Counted from the first letter of the stretch, positions 20,315 through 30,402 are shown. The stretch: 64,000 bases of DNA from Silvimonas iriomotensis (GCF_014645535.1 NZ_BMLX01000003.1:124001-188000); one strand, 5' to 3'. Made by a program: numbers and translations. Notes: generated by a model not told the origin, from the sequence alone.

Positions 20315-20340
20315 GGAATAAACGCAGCCCTCCTGGCGTT
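20315..20340 (+). promoter_or_regulatory. Candidate ECF promoter driving TPR gene
   Basis: GGAATAAA (20315-20322) and CGTT (20337-20340) with a 14-base spacer. The -10 lies 38 bases upstream of the TPR gene start. It mirrors the promoter facing the sigma gene, so both transcripts are probably read by the same sigma factor. Confidence 0.55.
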
Positions 20341-20377
20341 TGTGATGCAGATGGCCACCATGGCCAGGGAGACCGCC

Positions 20378-20851
20378 ATGAAACGCAGCATGATCAATGT
20401 AACCCTGATGGCAGTATTGCTTGGCGCCAGCGGGCTGGCATGGAGTTCCGGTGGTGGCGGAGGCGGCGGCGGGCAGTCTGTGCCGACCTCGGCCATGGCA
20501 AGCCGGATCAAGGCCAGACTGGACGCCCAGGACTGGCAAGGCGCGCTGTCCCTGCTGGACGAAGCGCGCCAGCAACAGCCACGCAACGCCGACTGGTGGA
20601 ACTACACCGGCTACGCCCAGCGCCACCTGGGCCACATGCCGGAATCTTTTGCCGCCTACGAACAAGCCCTGCGACTTGACCCCAAACACCTGGGCGCACA
20701 CGAATACCTGGGCGAGGCCTACCTGCAGGATAACCAGCCAGAAAAAGCCAAAGCCCAACTCGCCCAACTGCAACAACTATGCGGCGAATGCGAAGAATAT
20801 GAAGACCTGGAAAAAGCGCTGGCCGAGTACACCGCCAAACATCCAGGCTAG
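20378..20851 (+). CDS. Small exported TPR protein with polyglycine linker
   Basis: Protein of 157 residues with a signal peptide (MINVTLMAVLLGASGLAWS) followed by a run of eight glycines. Tetratricopeptide helices follow (WWNYTGYAQRHLGHMPESFA, YEQALRLDPKHLGAHEYLG, AYLQDNQPEKAKAQL) and a CGEC motif near the end. I chose the ATG at 20378 because AGGGAG sits about nine bases upstream and the signal peptide follows. It probably acts in the periplasm as a protein-interaction module and belongs to the ECF regulon by its promoter. No catalytic motif is seen. Confidence 0.82.
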   Translation: MKRSMINVTLMAVLLGASGLAWSSGGGGGGGGQSVPTSAMASRIKARLDAQDWQGALSLLDEARQQQPRNADWWNYTGYAQRHLGHMPESFAAYEQALRLDPKHLGAHEYLGEAYLQDNQPEKAKAQLAQLQQLCGECEEYEDLEKALAEYTAKHPG

Positions 20852-20950
20852 GTATTTATGCCCCAGCCAGCGTCGTCGCATCACCAGCGTTGGCGTTGGT
20901 TAGCCGGAGGGCTGCAAATTGGCCGCTCCACCTTGGCGCCTCACAAATCA

Positions 20951-21029
20951 AAAGAGCCCGGCCAAGCCGGGCTTTTCACTGACATTCACCTCATAACGAG
21001 GCAAGTCAAAGATCAGGCAATCAGAAGTC
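20951..21029. repeat. Duplicate of groEL 3' end and terminator (copy 1)
   Basis: A 79-base segment repeated 242 bases downstream at 21193-21271 with about four differences. It contains the terminator hairpin (AGCCCGGC 20955-20962 / GCCGGGCT 20966-20973), the groEL 3' untranslated stretch and, on the minus strand, the last codons of groEL (Asp-Phe-stop). Similarity continues more weakly for about 40 bases on the far side. The rest of 20852-21262 shows no gene. Confidence 0.85.
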
Positions 21030-21192
21030 GCTGGAAGGCCGGTATACCCCCGCCCGCGCACCACGCCATTCCTCTCCATCCGCGTGACTGCGTGCCAGCA
21101 CCACCGCCACAAACGGCCCCCTCGCGGCGGCGAGGGCGGGGGGAGCCGGATTGCTACAAATCGATCGCCCCACCCTGGCGCCCCACCAAAAC

Positions 21193-22909
<1,717 letters not shown>

Positions 22910-22974
22910 TTACTCCTGAATCTTGTTTGTGTGGCCAGAACTGGCCAGACTGAAAACCGGGGTTCGGGTGAGCC

Positions 22975-23265
22975 TTAGGCTTCAACCACGCCGAAGATGT
23001 CTTCTTCGCGGACAACCAGCAATTCTTCGCCGTTCACTTTGACGGACTGGCCGCTGTACTTGCCCAGGATGACCTTGTCACCCACCTTGACGGACAGCGC
23101 GCGCACTTCACCGTTATCCAAGAGCTTGCCGGTGCCGATCGCAACGACTTCGCCCAGATCCGGCTTTTCGGCGGCAGCGCCCGGCAACACGATACCGGAT
23201 GCGGTTTTTTCTTCAGCCTCAACACGCTTGATGACTACGCGGTCATGCAAGGGACGGATCTTCAT
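22975..23265 (-). CDS. groS: GroES co-chaperonin
   Basis: Ten-kDa lid of the GroEL chamber. [20 protein letters not shown], the mobile loop ([16 protein letters not shown]) and [20 protein letters not shown] are all diagnostic. Length is 96 residues. AGGAGAA lies immediately upstream of the start. It is first gene of the groESL operon, preceded by a CIRCE operator and a sigma-70-like promoter. Confidence 0.98.
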   Translation of the reverse strand: MKIRPLHDRVVIKRVEAEEKTASGIVLPGAAAEKPDLGEVVAIGTGKLLDNGEVRALSVKVGDKVILGKYSGQSVKVNGEELLVVREEDIFGVVEA

Positions 23266-23326
23266 CGTTTATTCTCCTGAGAAATCAATGCCTGAAAGTT
23301 CAGGGGCCAGCGCCCAGCGCGGCCCG

Positions 23327-23353
23327 TTAGCACTCTCGGCTAACGAGTGCCAA
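23327..23353. promoter_or_regulatory. CIRCE operator (HrcA binding site)
   Basis: TTAGCACTC (23327-23335), nine-base spacer, GAGTGCCAA (23345-23353). This matches the CIRCE consensus TTAGCACTC-N9-GAGTGCTAA with one mismatch in the right arm. It lies between the groES promoter and groES, where HrcA represses transcription until heat shock. Confidence 0.92.
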
Positions 23354-23381
23354 TAATAGGGATGGGAACCTGGGTTTTCAA
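23353..23381 (-). promoter_or_regulatory. groESL promoter
   Basis: On the minus strand TTGAAA (23381-23376), a 17-base spacer and TATTAT (23358-23353) form a near-consensus -35/-10 pair. The CIRCE element overlaps the start-site region just downstream. Confidence 0.75.
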
Positions 23382-23389
23382 GGGGAGAA

Positions 23390-24460
23390 AGGTTAAATTT
23401 CTGTTGGGCTGTGTCGTCTTCCACTCAATTCTGTAGTTACGTCAAAAAGCTGTAGTCCCGCCAATCTAGGCCCGATCAGGGTTTGTGGCCCATGCCCACT
23501 TCTGGACGACCGATGAACGGCCACTTAATTGGGTTTTTGTCCCTGCCTTTTCCTTTCTAAGATGAGTCGCTCGAAGAGGGTTTCTCAGTTCCCGCTCGAA
23601 CCCGTTCTCCCCCATGCCTCCTACACGATGTTCGACCCTCTCGGCCTAACACCATGGAATTGAATTTCCACACAGGTGTTTTTTGCTGTCTTCCCCGGGT
23701 TTAACCAAGAAATAAAAATCAAATATTGGGTAGTCAGTATTTTCCCTTTGTTTTCTAAAATAATTAATTAGTTTGTTTTTATGTTTACTTAATTATTATG
23801 GATAAATAGTAGAGATTCTATTTGGCTCTGTTTTTTTAGGGGTGTTTTTGCAATGGCTTTGACCATTTTGGAGGCCGTTCTTCTTATAAAAAATTTATCT
23901 TTATGATCTGTAAGAAGAAATTGGATGGGCGGCACAGTTTGGCCCGCCATTTCCAAAGAGTGGGGGTTGAAATGCTTCTCCGCAAGGGATAGGCTTTTCA
24001 GATCAACATGTAGGTTGATTTTGGTATTTTCATTGTAAAACAATGGCTTGTGGTGAATTTTATTGAGGTTTTGGCGCTGTCACCTGCTTTCTTGTTCCGC
24101 AGGTTGGCTACTAATGAGGTGGCACCGATTTTGGTCAAAATCTGCGGGATTCAAGCGCTTCCGAGATGACTTGGATACACATTTTTGGCCTGAAAAAATA
24201 ACCTGGAATGGTGGATGCAGTAGGAATTTCGTGATTTTCTGAGGTGCAAAAATTGGGCAAGGATCAATTCTTGCCATGTACTGAAATCTTGGATTTTTTG
24301 AAGGACAAATTATGTAGAAAACAAAACAGGACAACCCCCTTTTTTTGAGAATTGCCCTGCCCGGTGAGGTGAACTCACGATACTACCATTGGAAAAGTTA
24401 GTATCGTCCAAGAGTCCCTCCTGGTCAAGGCCAGGGCTCGGCTTTTCCTCAAAAACGTAA
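23390..24460. other. AT-rich gene-poor block upstream of the Tn7-like module
   Basis: About 1.1 kb without a confident gene, between the groESL promoter and the tnsA leader. From about 23700 to 24340 the base composition is far more AT-rich than anything else in the window. One minus-strand frame (24043-23789, TTG start, 84 codons, SLAEKHFNPHSLEMAG...) has protein-like composition but no ribosome site and may be a decayed fragment. The tnsA-side transposon end should lie here, as in Tn7, but I could not define a terminal inverted repeat by eye. CGATACTA...TAGTATCG (24378-24406) is an 8-bp inverted repeat near the leader. Confidence 0.4.
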
Positions 24461-24465
24461 ACAAC

Positions 24466-24527
24466 GCGAAGTCCCGTAATTCGGGAGGTTCGCACACGTT
24501 ATCGCGCTGGATTCAATCCGGCTCGCG
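24466..24527 (+). promoter_or_regulatory. Two-hairpin leader before tnsA
   Basis: Hairpin 1 pairs GCGAA (24466-24470) and TCCCG (24472-24476) with CGGGA (24482-24486) and TTCGC (24489-24493). Hairpin 2 pairs CGCG (24503-24506) and GGA with TCC and CGCG (24524-24527), ending at the GAGGAG ribosome site. The defective relative at 51857-51920 has the same two hairpins with different bases in the stems. It may be a structured leader RNA or a protein-binding end of the transposon. Confidence 0.5.
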
Positions 24528-24538
24528 AGGAGATCGTC

Positions 24539-25495
24539 ATGCCCAAGGTTCGTACGAGAAATGCGCGCAAAACCAGGCAGGCAGCCCGCCAGGTCGTGCG
24601 CCTAAATCCCCATCGTTCCATTGTTACCGGCCACCTGCCGGGATTGGCCCCCTATCCGCTTGCATGGGAGTCCTATCTTGAGCAGATCGCGGCCAAACTA
24701 TTGAGCGTCTGCCACGATGTTAAAAGTATTGCGACCCAACCCACGGTCCTGGAAATCCATACCGCAGAAAGGTCCAGGAAGTACTACCCCGATCTTTTGC
24801 TCAAGCTCGAAACGCAGGGAGAGCTCGAGTCAATTCTGGTCGAGATCAAGCCCCTTGCTGTGCTAGTGTCGGAGCCCACACTAACCAGATTGTTGCAGGT
24901 CGCAGACGAGTGTCTGAACCAGGGCATCCGGTTTTGTATTCTGACCGATGACCAGATTTACGCCGGCCCAAACCGGCAAAATGCCCTGCTCCTTTGGCGC
25001 TACATGAAAGGCGCCATGCCTCCTGCGGATAGAGTCGAGAGACTTTCAAGGTGCTTGGAGCGTGGCGGCCCAATGCAAATCCAGCAACTGCTTGATACAG
25101 CTGATGTTGACCTGGTCGACGTGTATACCCTGCTGGCAAAACGGCAGCTTACATTTTCCAGCAATGAGATCATCAATCGTAGGGCACTCGTTGCACTCCC
25201 CGCGCAAACAGGAGGTCTCAGATATGCGGATATTCAGGCTGCGGGTAGGTATGGTGATCTTGTGGAAGCGGTGGCTTTGGGGCGTCGACCGCCAGATTGG
25301 CGGATCCTGGAGGCTCAGACGCTTCAACGACGGCCGCGTTCAAGTGCAGGCGTTTTCAGCGCTGTCGGAGGATTTTCTGGAGGGACGCCTTTACGTGATC
25401 TCCGACCGGAAGAGTCCACACCTCGAAGCGCTTGGGCCGGTGGAGGTATCTCGTTTGATCGGGGCCTATCTCCGCTGGTATCGGATGAGGAGTAG
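24539..25495 (+). CDS. tnsA: TnsA-type transposon endonuclease (stop codon apparently lost)
   Basis: Cuts the 5' strands at the ends of Tn7-like elements, acting with TnsB. The restriction-like core shows Asp85 (YYPDLLLKL) and Glu102-x-Lys104 (VEIKPLA), preceded by WESYLEQ. A helical C-terminal region ends near LLAKRQLTFSSNEIINRRAL, about residue 222, where related proteins normally end. The frame then stays open for ~90 more codons to 25495. Over that stretch base composition by codon position fits the overlapping +2 frame better than this one. An AGA at the expected end (just before the ATG at 25224) is one base from TGA. I infer that the true product was ~228 residues and that the tail is a readthrough. 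The ribosome site is GAGGAG before 24539. Confidence 0.82.
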   Translation: MPKVRTRNARKTRQAARQVVRLNPHRSIVTGHLPGLAPYPLAWESYLEQIAAKLLSVCHDVKSIATQPTVLEIHTAERSRKYYPDLLLKLETQGELESILVEIKPLAVLVSEPTLTRLLQVADECLNQGIRFCILTDDQIYAGPNRQNALLLWRYMKGAMPPADRVERLSRCLERGGPMQIQQLLDTADVDLVDVYTLLAKRQLTFSSNEIINRRALVALPAQTGGLRYADIQAAGRYGDLVEAVALGRRPPDWRILEAQTLQRRPRSSAGVFSAVGGFSGGTPLRDLRPEESTPRSAWAGGGISFDRGLSPLVSDEE

Positions 25496-25580
25496 CAATC
25501 ATGACCTCATTCTATTTAACCAAGGGCTTGATCGTTCGAATGGAGGGGCAAGAGTGGGAGCTTCTCCGAACGACAACTAA
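25224..25580 (+). CDS. Small ORF between tnsA and tnsB, unknown function
   Basis: Frame of 118 codons beginning MRIFRLRVGMVILWKRWLWG, with a near-perfect AGGAGGT ribosome site at 25208-25214. In the first 90 codons, GC at codon positions 1, 2 and 3 is about 60, 46 and 72 percent (hand count), a normal coding pattern. The overlapping tnsA frame would have 72, 60 and 46 percent. The protein is rich in Arg and Trp, with a protein-like middle (RRFNDGRVQVQAFSALSEDF). It overlaps the 5' end of tnsB by 80 bases, and its last ~30 codons may not be native. I do not recognise the family. Position suggests an accessory transposition factor, by inference only. Confidence 0.5.
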   Translation: MRIFRLRVGMVILWKRWLWGVDRQIGGSWRLRRFNDGRVQVQAFSALSEDFLEGRLYVISDRKSPHLEALGPVEVSRLIGAYLRWYRMRSSNHDLILFNQGLDRSNGGARVGASPNDN

Positions 25581-27486
25581 GCATTGCTTCCTGGAAAGCA
25601 TACGAGATGGAGATCTGCGCGAACTTACCATCGAGGATTTTCTTACCGCGAAGGAAGCGGGTGTAATTGAAGTTATACCCAGCGCAGCGTCGCCGAATGA
25701 GATCCGGTTTCTTCCAAAGGCACCCTGGATAGATATCTCTCTTCTGCCCCCGGAGAAGCGACGGAGAGCAAGGAAGTTGCTTGCGGTTGTGAATGGACTC
25801 AGGAAGGCCGGCATAACGCGTGGTCAGCGAAAACACATCAAAGAGTGGCTGGATCGAGCTGCCGCGTCGTCCGAGTTTGACTTCAAGCTACCCGGCGTGA
25901 GCACTGCCTGGAAGTGGCTCAAGGCCTACGAGGAGCGGGGCTACTCCGCCTATTCTGTGCTCGGAACTACGCCGTCGATTCGTTCCAAAAGGACTTGTGG
26001 GGAAAGCGAATGCCTGGCTAAAGAAGTCATCGCCGATCAATTTCTGACAATGGAGGCACCCTCGGTAGCCGCGTGTTATGAGACGTACAAGACTCGTGCA
26101 AAAGCGCTAAACAGGCGCTCAGTGGAGGAAGGGCTGATGCTGATACGGCCGATGTCCTTGAGCACGTTCCGGCGCAGGGTGGGTGATCTGGATTTTTTCG
26201 AAAGGACGGCCGCAAGAAAAGGAAGGCAGCGAGCGATCCACGATACCCGCATGATCCGAGGTCATCGGACGAAAGTGGCGCCACTTGAGGTCGCCGAAAT
26301 TGATCACTCTGCGCTCAATTGTATTGTTCTTGATGATCTGAACTGGCTGCCCCTTGGACGTCCATATCTCACTGCGATCAGGGATGCAGGTACGGGTATG
26401 GTGCTAGGGCTTTATATCAGCTTTAACCATGGCGGCGCACGGGCCATCTTTGCATGTATCAAGCATTCATTGCGGGCGCACACCTACGTGGCAAAAAGAT
26501 GGGGAGACAAAATCCTCAATCCGTGGCCTAGCTTTGGTTTGGCGACGAAGTACGCGACGGATCGCGGCCGGGATTTTATCGGGGATGCGCTTCCGCTGGC
26601 GCTCCAGCACCTTGGTTCGGATATCGAAACCAATGCTGCAAGAACTCCTTGGGGTAAGCCCAGTATCGAGCGTTTCTTCAAGACGCTTGATGAGTCCTTG
26701 TTTGAAACTATGCCGGGCAAGACTTTTGCCTCGCTGAAAGATCGTAGCGAATACAAACCGGAACAGGATGCCGTAGTCAGATTTTCAACGCTGGTTTACC
26801 TCATCCACAAATGGGCGGTGGATTACCACAATATCCAGCCGAACTCCCGAAGCCTGATCTCGCCGCTTGATCACTGGAACGCGTTGATTGGAGATTGTCC
26901 TCCGCCCTATGTGATTGATCTGGAACGGATCGACGCAGTATTTGGCGAACCTCATGAAGGCGCACTTTCCCAGGAAGGCTTGAGATTCAGGTACCTCAAC
27001 TATGCGGACCCGGAGGGCCGGTTGGGGGAGCTACGCCGAAAATATGAAAAGATCACACTTCAGTTCAAGGTAAACCCGGACGATCTTGGACGGATATATG
27101 TCATGGACCCCGAGACGTTTGCGCTTTTCCCTGTTCCCTGCACCCGGCCCGACTATGCCGACGGTTTGACCCTCTTTCAGCACGATTATCTGCGCAAAGT
27201 GTGCAGGGAGCGGCTGAACCGACATGAAGCAGTTGACCTGTTGCTGGAGGCTCGCGCGTCTCTGATTCAGACCATTCAGGATGAATTGACGCAAAAGCAA
27301 AAGGTTCAGCGAAGAGAGCAGCGCGCACGCGTCGCCGATCTCAATTCACAATCTGTTCTTGAAGGTGAAGACCAGTCGTTGTCTGCCCTGACTGCGCGTC
27401 CTGGATCAACTGCGCTCACCTCTGAAATCGAAGAGGATGAACCGGAATTCACTTCGGCACCACCCATGACGTGGGGGACGCTATGA
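25501..27486 (+). CDS. tnsB: TnsB/TniA-type DDE transposase
   Basis: Integrase-fold transposase that binds the element ends and joins 3' strands to target DNA. The catalytic triad is Asp268 (VAEIDHSAL), Asp354 (YATDRGRDF) and Glu390 (SIERFFKTL), with the canonical 35-residue D-E spacing. The N-terminal ~200 residues hold helix-turn-helix DNA-binding segments (KAGITRGQRKHIKEWLDR, GVSTAWKWLKAYEERGY). A Mu-type C-terminal beta-barrel follows (about 470-560), with a variable tail that in relatives contacts the AAA+ partner. Length is 661 residues. GAGGAG lies just upstream, overlapping the tnsA-frame stop. The stop overlaps the tnsC start (ATGA). Confidence 0.93.
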   Translation: MTSFYLTKGLIVRMEGQEWELLRTTTKHCFLESIRDGDLRELTIEDFLTAKEAGVIEVIPSAASPNEIRFLPKAPWIDISLLPPEKRRRARKLLAVVNGLRKAGITRGQRKHIKEWLDRAAASSEFDFKLPGVSTAWKWLKAYEERGYSAYSVLGTTPSIRSKRTCGESECLAKEVIADQFLTMEAPSVAACYETYKTRAKALNRRSVEEGLMLIRPMSLSTFRRRVGDLDFFERTAARKGRQRAIHDTRMIRGHRTKVAPLEVAEIDHSALNCIVLDDLNWLPLGRPYLTAIRDAGTGMVLGLYISFNHGGARAIFACIKHSLRAHTYVAKRWGDKILNPWPSFGLATKYATDRGRDFIGDALPLALQHLGSDIETNAARTPWGKPSIERFFKTLDESLFETMPGKTFASLKDRSEYKPEQDAVVRFSTLVYLIHKWAVDYHNIQPNSRSLISPLDHWNALIGDCPPPYVIDLERIDAVFGEPHEGALSQEGLRFRYLNYADPEGRLGELRRKYEKITLQFKVNPDDLGRIYVMDPETFALFPVPCTRPDYADGLTLFQHDYLRKVCRERLNRHEAVDLLLEARASLIQTIQDELTQKQKVQRREQRARVADLNSQSVLEGEDQSLSALTARPGSTALTSEIEEDEPEFTSAPPMTWGTL

Positions 27487-28424
27487 GCACGCTGACTGCA
27501 AGACGCCCATTGGCCCCCCTTCCGTTGCCGAATGCGGCAGAGGCTCGCCGTGCCGTAATGTCCAGGCCGGCAGCTGAACAAGCCGAGTACGTTCTGAACG
27601 TGCCCATTCACACACCGGAATTCATTTTCGCGATGAATTCGCTGGATCATCTGATAAGCCGGGTTGGTGAAACTTCGCAGCCAGGTGGGCTTTGTATTCA
27701 TGGAGAGGGTGGTACGGGGAAGTCCTTCATCGTAGATTTTCTTCAGCGACGTTATCTGTCACGGCAATTGCTTCGAGGAGTGCAACTCCCGATTGTGAAG
27801 ATCACGCTCGACGGGAATCCGACCTCAACCTCTATCCGGCAGGACATACTTGAAGCGATTGGCTATGTGGGGCAGATTCGAAAAGCAAAAGCTGCAGAGC
27901 TCGACAGAGTCATCAAAGAGGCATTCGGAGAGTTGGATGTTCGACTCCTCGTCGTCGATGAGGCGGGCCATCTGGTGCCCTCAAGCCGTCGCCGTAATGA
28001 GGATCGGCTTGGGGGTGCCGCCTGGGATACGCTGAAGAGACTTCACGAAGAATTGAAGATCGGCTTTGTGTTTGTCGGAACCCCGGTGGTGGGTGAAATG
28101 GTTCGCTCTGATTCGCAGTTCAATTCGCGCTGGGGCGAGGCACCAATGCGCCATTATCAGAATGATCAGAGTTGGAATGGCCTGCTGGGTGCGCTGGATC
28201 AAGCGCTGCCTTTTGAACAATCCGCAGGCCTGAATAGCAGGGAATCCAGTAATGCGTTCTTTGCGGCAACTGGCGGCAATCTCCGACTCTTGAAACGCCT
28301 AGTGGCGGAAGCAGTTCTTCTCGGGGCCAGGCGGTCTGACCAGAAACTCGAAATTGATTATGTTGCAAAGGCATTTGATCTTCTGGGCTATCGCGGCACC
28401 AATCCGTTCAGGGGGCTCTCATGA
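27483..28424 (+). CDS. tnsC: TnsC/TniB-type AAA+ transposition regulator
   Basis: ATPase that links the target-selection protein to the transposase. Walker A is GEGGTGKS (residues 74-81), Walker B is LLVVDEAGH (about 155-163), and a sensor-like segment GFVFVGTPVV follows. About 313 residues, near TniB/TnsC size. I chose the ATG at 27483, which overlaps the tnsB stop as ATGA and has GGGGGA upstream. Its own stop overlaps the first tniQ start in the same way. Confidence 0.92.
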   Translation: MSTLTARRPLAPLPLPNAAEARRAVMSRPAAEQAEYVLNVPIHTPEFIFAMNSLDHLISRVGETSQPGGLCIHGEGGTGKSFIVDFLQRRYLSRQLLRGVQLPIVKITLDGNPTSTSIRQDILEAIGYVGQIRKAKAAELDRVIKEAFGELDVRLLVVDEAGHLVPSSRRRNEDRLGGAAWDTLKRLHEELKIGFVFVGTPVVGEMVRSDSQFNSRWGEAPMRHYQNDQSWNGLLGALDQALPFEQSAGLNSRESSNAFFAATGGNLRLLKRLVAEAVLLGARRSDQKLEIDYVAKAFDLLGYRGTNPFRGLS

Positions 28425-29452
28425 TATTTCTCAGAGAGCGGCCCGTCCCTTTTGAATTCGAGGCAATGCCTGGGTATCTGATCCGGCTAGCACATGCGAA
28501 CAGGACAAGCGCACACACCCTTGTATTGAAGCTGTTTGGGCATGCCCGATGGCCAAGTGTCAAAGAGCTCAACGTGCTCGCCGAGGCAGTCCATTGCACT
28601 GAAGACGAAATATCGCGGCTCTCCGTGGTCCGTGAGCATCTGGGCGCACAGGGATGGGGGTGGTATATGGCGGGGCGACACCTTGGCAAAAGTTATTTCG
28701 TTGCCCTGCGGAGGCCTGTGGTGTGCCCTCTTTGTCTGGCCGAGGGCGCATGCCAGCGTGGATTGTGGTTACTTTCAATGCTGTCGTGCTGCCCACAGCA
28801 CCAATGCCGCCTCTGCCAAACCTGCCCGGCATGCAAGCAAGTTCTTGATCCCGGAAGGTCTGAGATTTGTCACTGCAAGTGCGGAGCTGACCTCCGATTG
28901 GCAAAGCCAGTTGTGGCCGAGCAAGATGAGTTGATTGTCGCAAAGTTGCTTGCCACAATCAGCGGGCACCACTTCTGCACTGATCACGAATTGCCACCTT
29001 GGGTTCGGTCGCTGGACCCGGACGCCGCATGCCGGCTGATCTGGTTACTGGGATGGATATTGCCCGGATTGCGTGATGGTGTAATTCGGTCAGGGCGGCA
29101 CGCCCCTAATGTAGAAGAAGCGTTGTTGATCGCCCGCTATGCGCTGGACAGACTGACTTGCTGGCCTGACGCTTTTCTCCTGGATATGCAGAAAATCGAA
29201 GTGACCGTACACAGTACGTCGGCCAGCTACCTTGATCGTGCCCTGACTTCTCTACACCGATTTGTTGTTCGCGAACTGGCTGACGATGCTTTGGATCCGG
29301 TTCGACAAGCCTATCAGGCAGGTGCACGGGCGCTATGGGTGAAATGGAACAGGATCCATTCGCTACGCATGTTCGGCACTCAACTCCATCTTGGTTTCGA
29401 GACACCATTCGACGCTGCGTTGCGGGCGGAGGACAAGCGATGTCTTCAATGA
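28421..29452 (+). CDS. tniQ: TniQ family target-selection protein 1
   Basis: TniQ/TnsD-type DNA-binding protein of 343 residues. The N-terminus is characteristic (PVPFEFEAMPGYLIRLAHAN). Cysteine/histidine zinc motifs follow: VVCPLCLAEG, SCCPQHQCRLCQTCPACKQ and CHCKCGADL. In Tn7-like elements TniQ proteins choose the target, either a fixed chromosomal site or a mobile DNA. The start overlaps the tnsC stop, and the 3' end overlaps the second tniQ by 13 bases. Sequence divergence from its neighbour argues for a distinct role rather than a recent duplication. Confidence 0.9.
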   Translation: MIFLRERPVPFEFEAMPGYLIRLAHANRTSAHTLVLKLFGHARWPSVKELNVLAEAVHCTEDEISRLSVVREHLGAQGWGWYMAGRHLGKSYFVALRRPVVCPLCLAEGACQRGLWLLSMLSCCPQHQCRLCQTCPACKQVLDPGRSEICHCKCGADLRLAKPVVAEQDELIVAKLLATISGHHFCTDHELPPWVRSLDPDAACRLIWLLGWILPGLRDGVIRSGRHAPNVEEALLIARYALDRLTCWPDAFLLDMQKIEVTVHSTSASYLDRALTSLHRFVVRELADDALDPVRQAYQAGARALWVKWNRIHSLRMFGTQLHLGFETPFDAALRAEDKRCLQ

Positions 29453-30402
29453 TGGGGCCTCGTCTGTACGGTTCTCCTCCGCCACTACCGGGGGAATTGT
29501 TTTCATCATGGGCAACCCGTGTTGCACGTTGGCACAGGATGACGTCGGACGAATTGCGGGGGGTGTTGAAACTTTCAAAACCGTTCCACTGGTTTGATTT
29601 TCGTAAGCCGGTTTCAGATTCCTTGGGGGCAGTGATCGCACCATTTTTGGGTCAAACCAGCGAGGACCTGAAGCACTTCTGGGAAGGCTCACCGGCGCTA
29701 CGCAGCGAGTTGATGATCCGCAGTCTGACGACGCTTAATGGGACATCTGCATTTTATTCTTACTGTCCAACTTGCCTTCGGGAGGATGAAACTCCTTACT
29801 TCCGGAGAGAGTGGCGTCTCAATTGCTTTCTGGTTTGCAACCAGCATCCTCTGCAGATGCGGTGGTATTGCGCTCAGTGCGAACACGTCACTTCAATTGA
29901 GAATCTGCGGATTGGTTTGTTTGACAGTGAGGATCGAAAAGATGTGCTTCGGGCTTGCTTCCATTGCGGGGTCCGATTGCAGGAATGCAATGCACGCGAG
30001 CTTTCGGGCACTACATGGGAAAGGTTATGTCGCCTGCAATCCAAAATTCTTCGTGTACTTTCGGCCGGGACCGTAAGCGTTACGGGGATTGGTTCGATCT
30101 CGGCGGAGAAGTTTCTGCAGTCGTACTTTTGCGCGGAAGATGATGAGAAGAAACGACTTGTCCTGCTGTTAGGGCTCGACTTTCGGAGAATCTACGGGAT
30201 ACATCGCCACGATCTACTGGCCGAACTGGATACCCATCCAGGCATTGCACTGGAAGACACATCTGAATATGTAATCTATGAGAAGGAGCCGACTTCTGTA
30301 CAAAAAGTAGCTTCTACTTTGATTTCGACGTTACCTAAGGTAAACAGTCTTGACGTTGCTGTTGTGTCGTGGGATATTGATTTAAAAGGAATTTTACCAT
30401 GA
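29440..30402 (+). CDS. tniQ: TniQ family target-selection protein 2
   Basis: Second TniQ protein, 320 residues. It begins MSSMMGPRLYGSPPPLPGEL with GGAGGA upstream; the in-frame ATG at 29335 lies inside the previous gene and was not used. The TniQ core is FSSWATRVARWH, and zinc-binding motifs follow: YCPTCLRED, FLVCNQHPLQMRWYCAQC and ACFHCGVRL. The remaining C-terminal ~120 residues are not recognised and may bind a specific site. The stop overlaps the next ORF as ATGA. Confidence 0.9.
   Translation: MSSMMGPRLYGSPPPLPGELFSSWATRVARWHRMTSDELRGVLKLSKPFHWFDFRKPVSDSLGAVIAPFLGQTSEDLKHFWEGSPALRSELMIRSLTTLNGTSAFYSYCPTCLREDETPYFRREWRLNCFLVCNQHPLQMRWYCAQCEHVTSIENLRIGLFDSEDRKDVLRACFHCGVRLQECNARELSGTTWERLCRLQSKILRVLSAGTVSVTGIGSISAEKFLQSYFCAEDDEKKRLVLLLGLDFRRIYGIHRHDLLAELDTHPGIALEDTSEYVIYEKEPTSVQKVASTLISTLPKVNSLDVAVVSWDIDLKGILP

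Noticed and set aside
24080..24334. 84-codon minus-strand frame in AT-rich block
   Set aside because: No ribosome site and no protein-like pattern; chance frame.
29335..29440. Longer start for the second tniQ
   Set aside because: It overlaps the first tniQ by over 100 bases; the ATG at 29440 has GGAGGA and the typical N-terminus.
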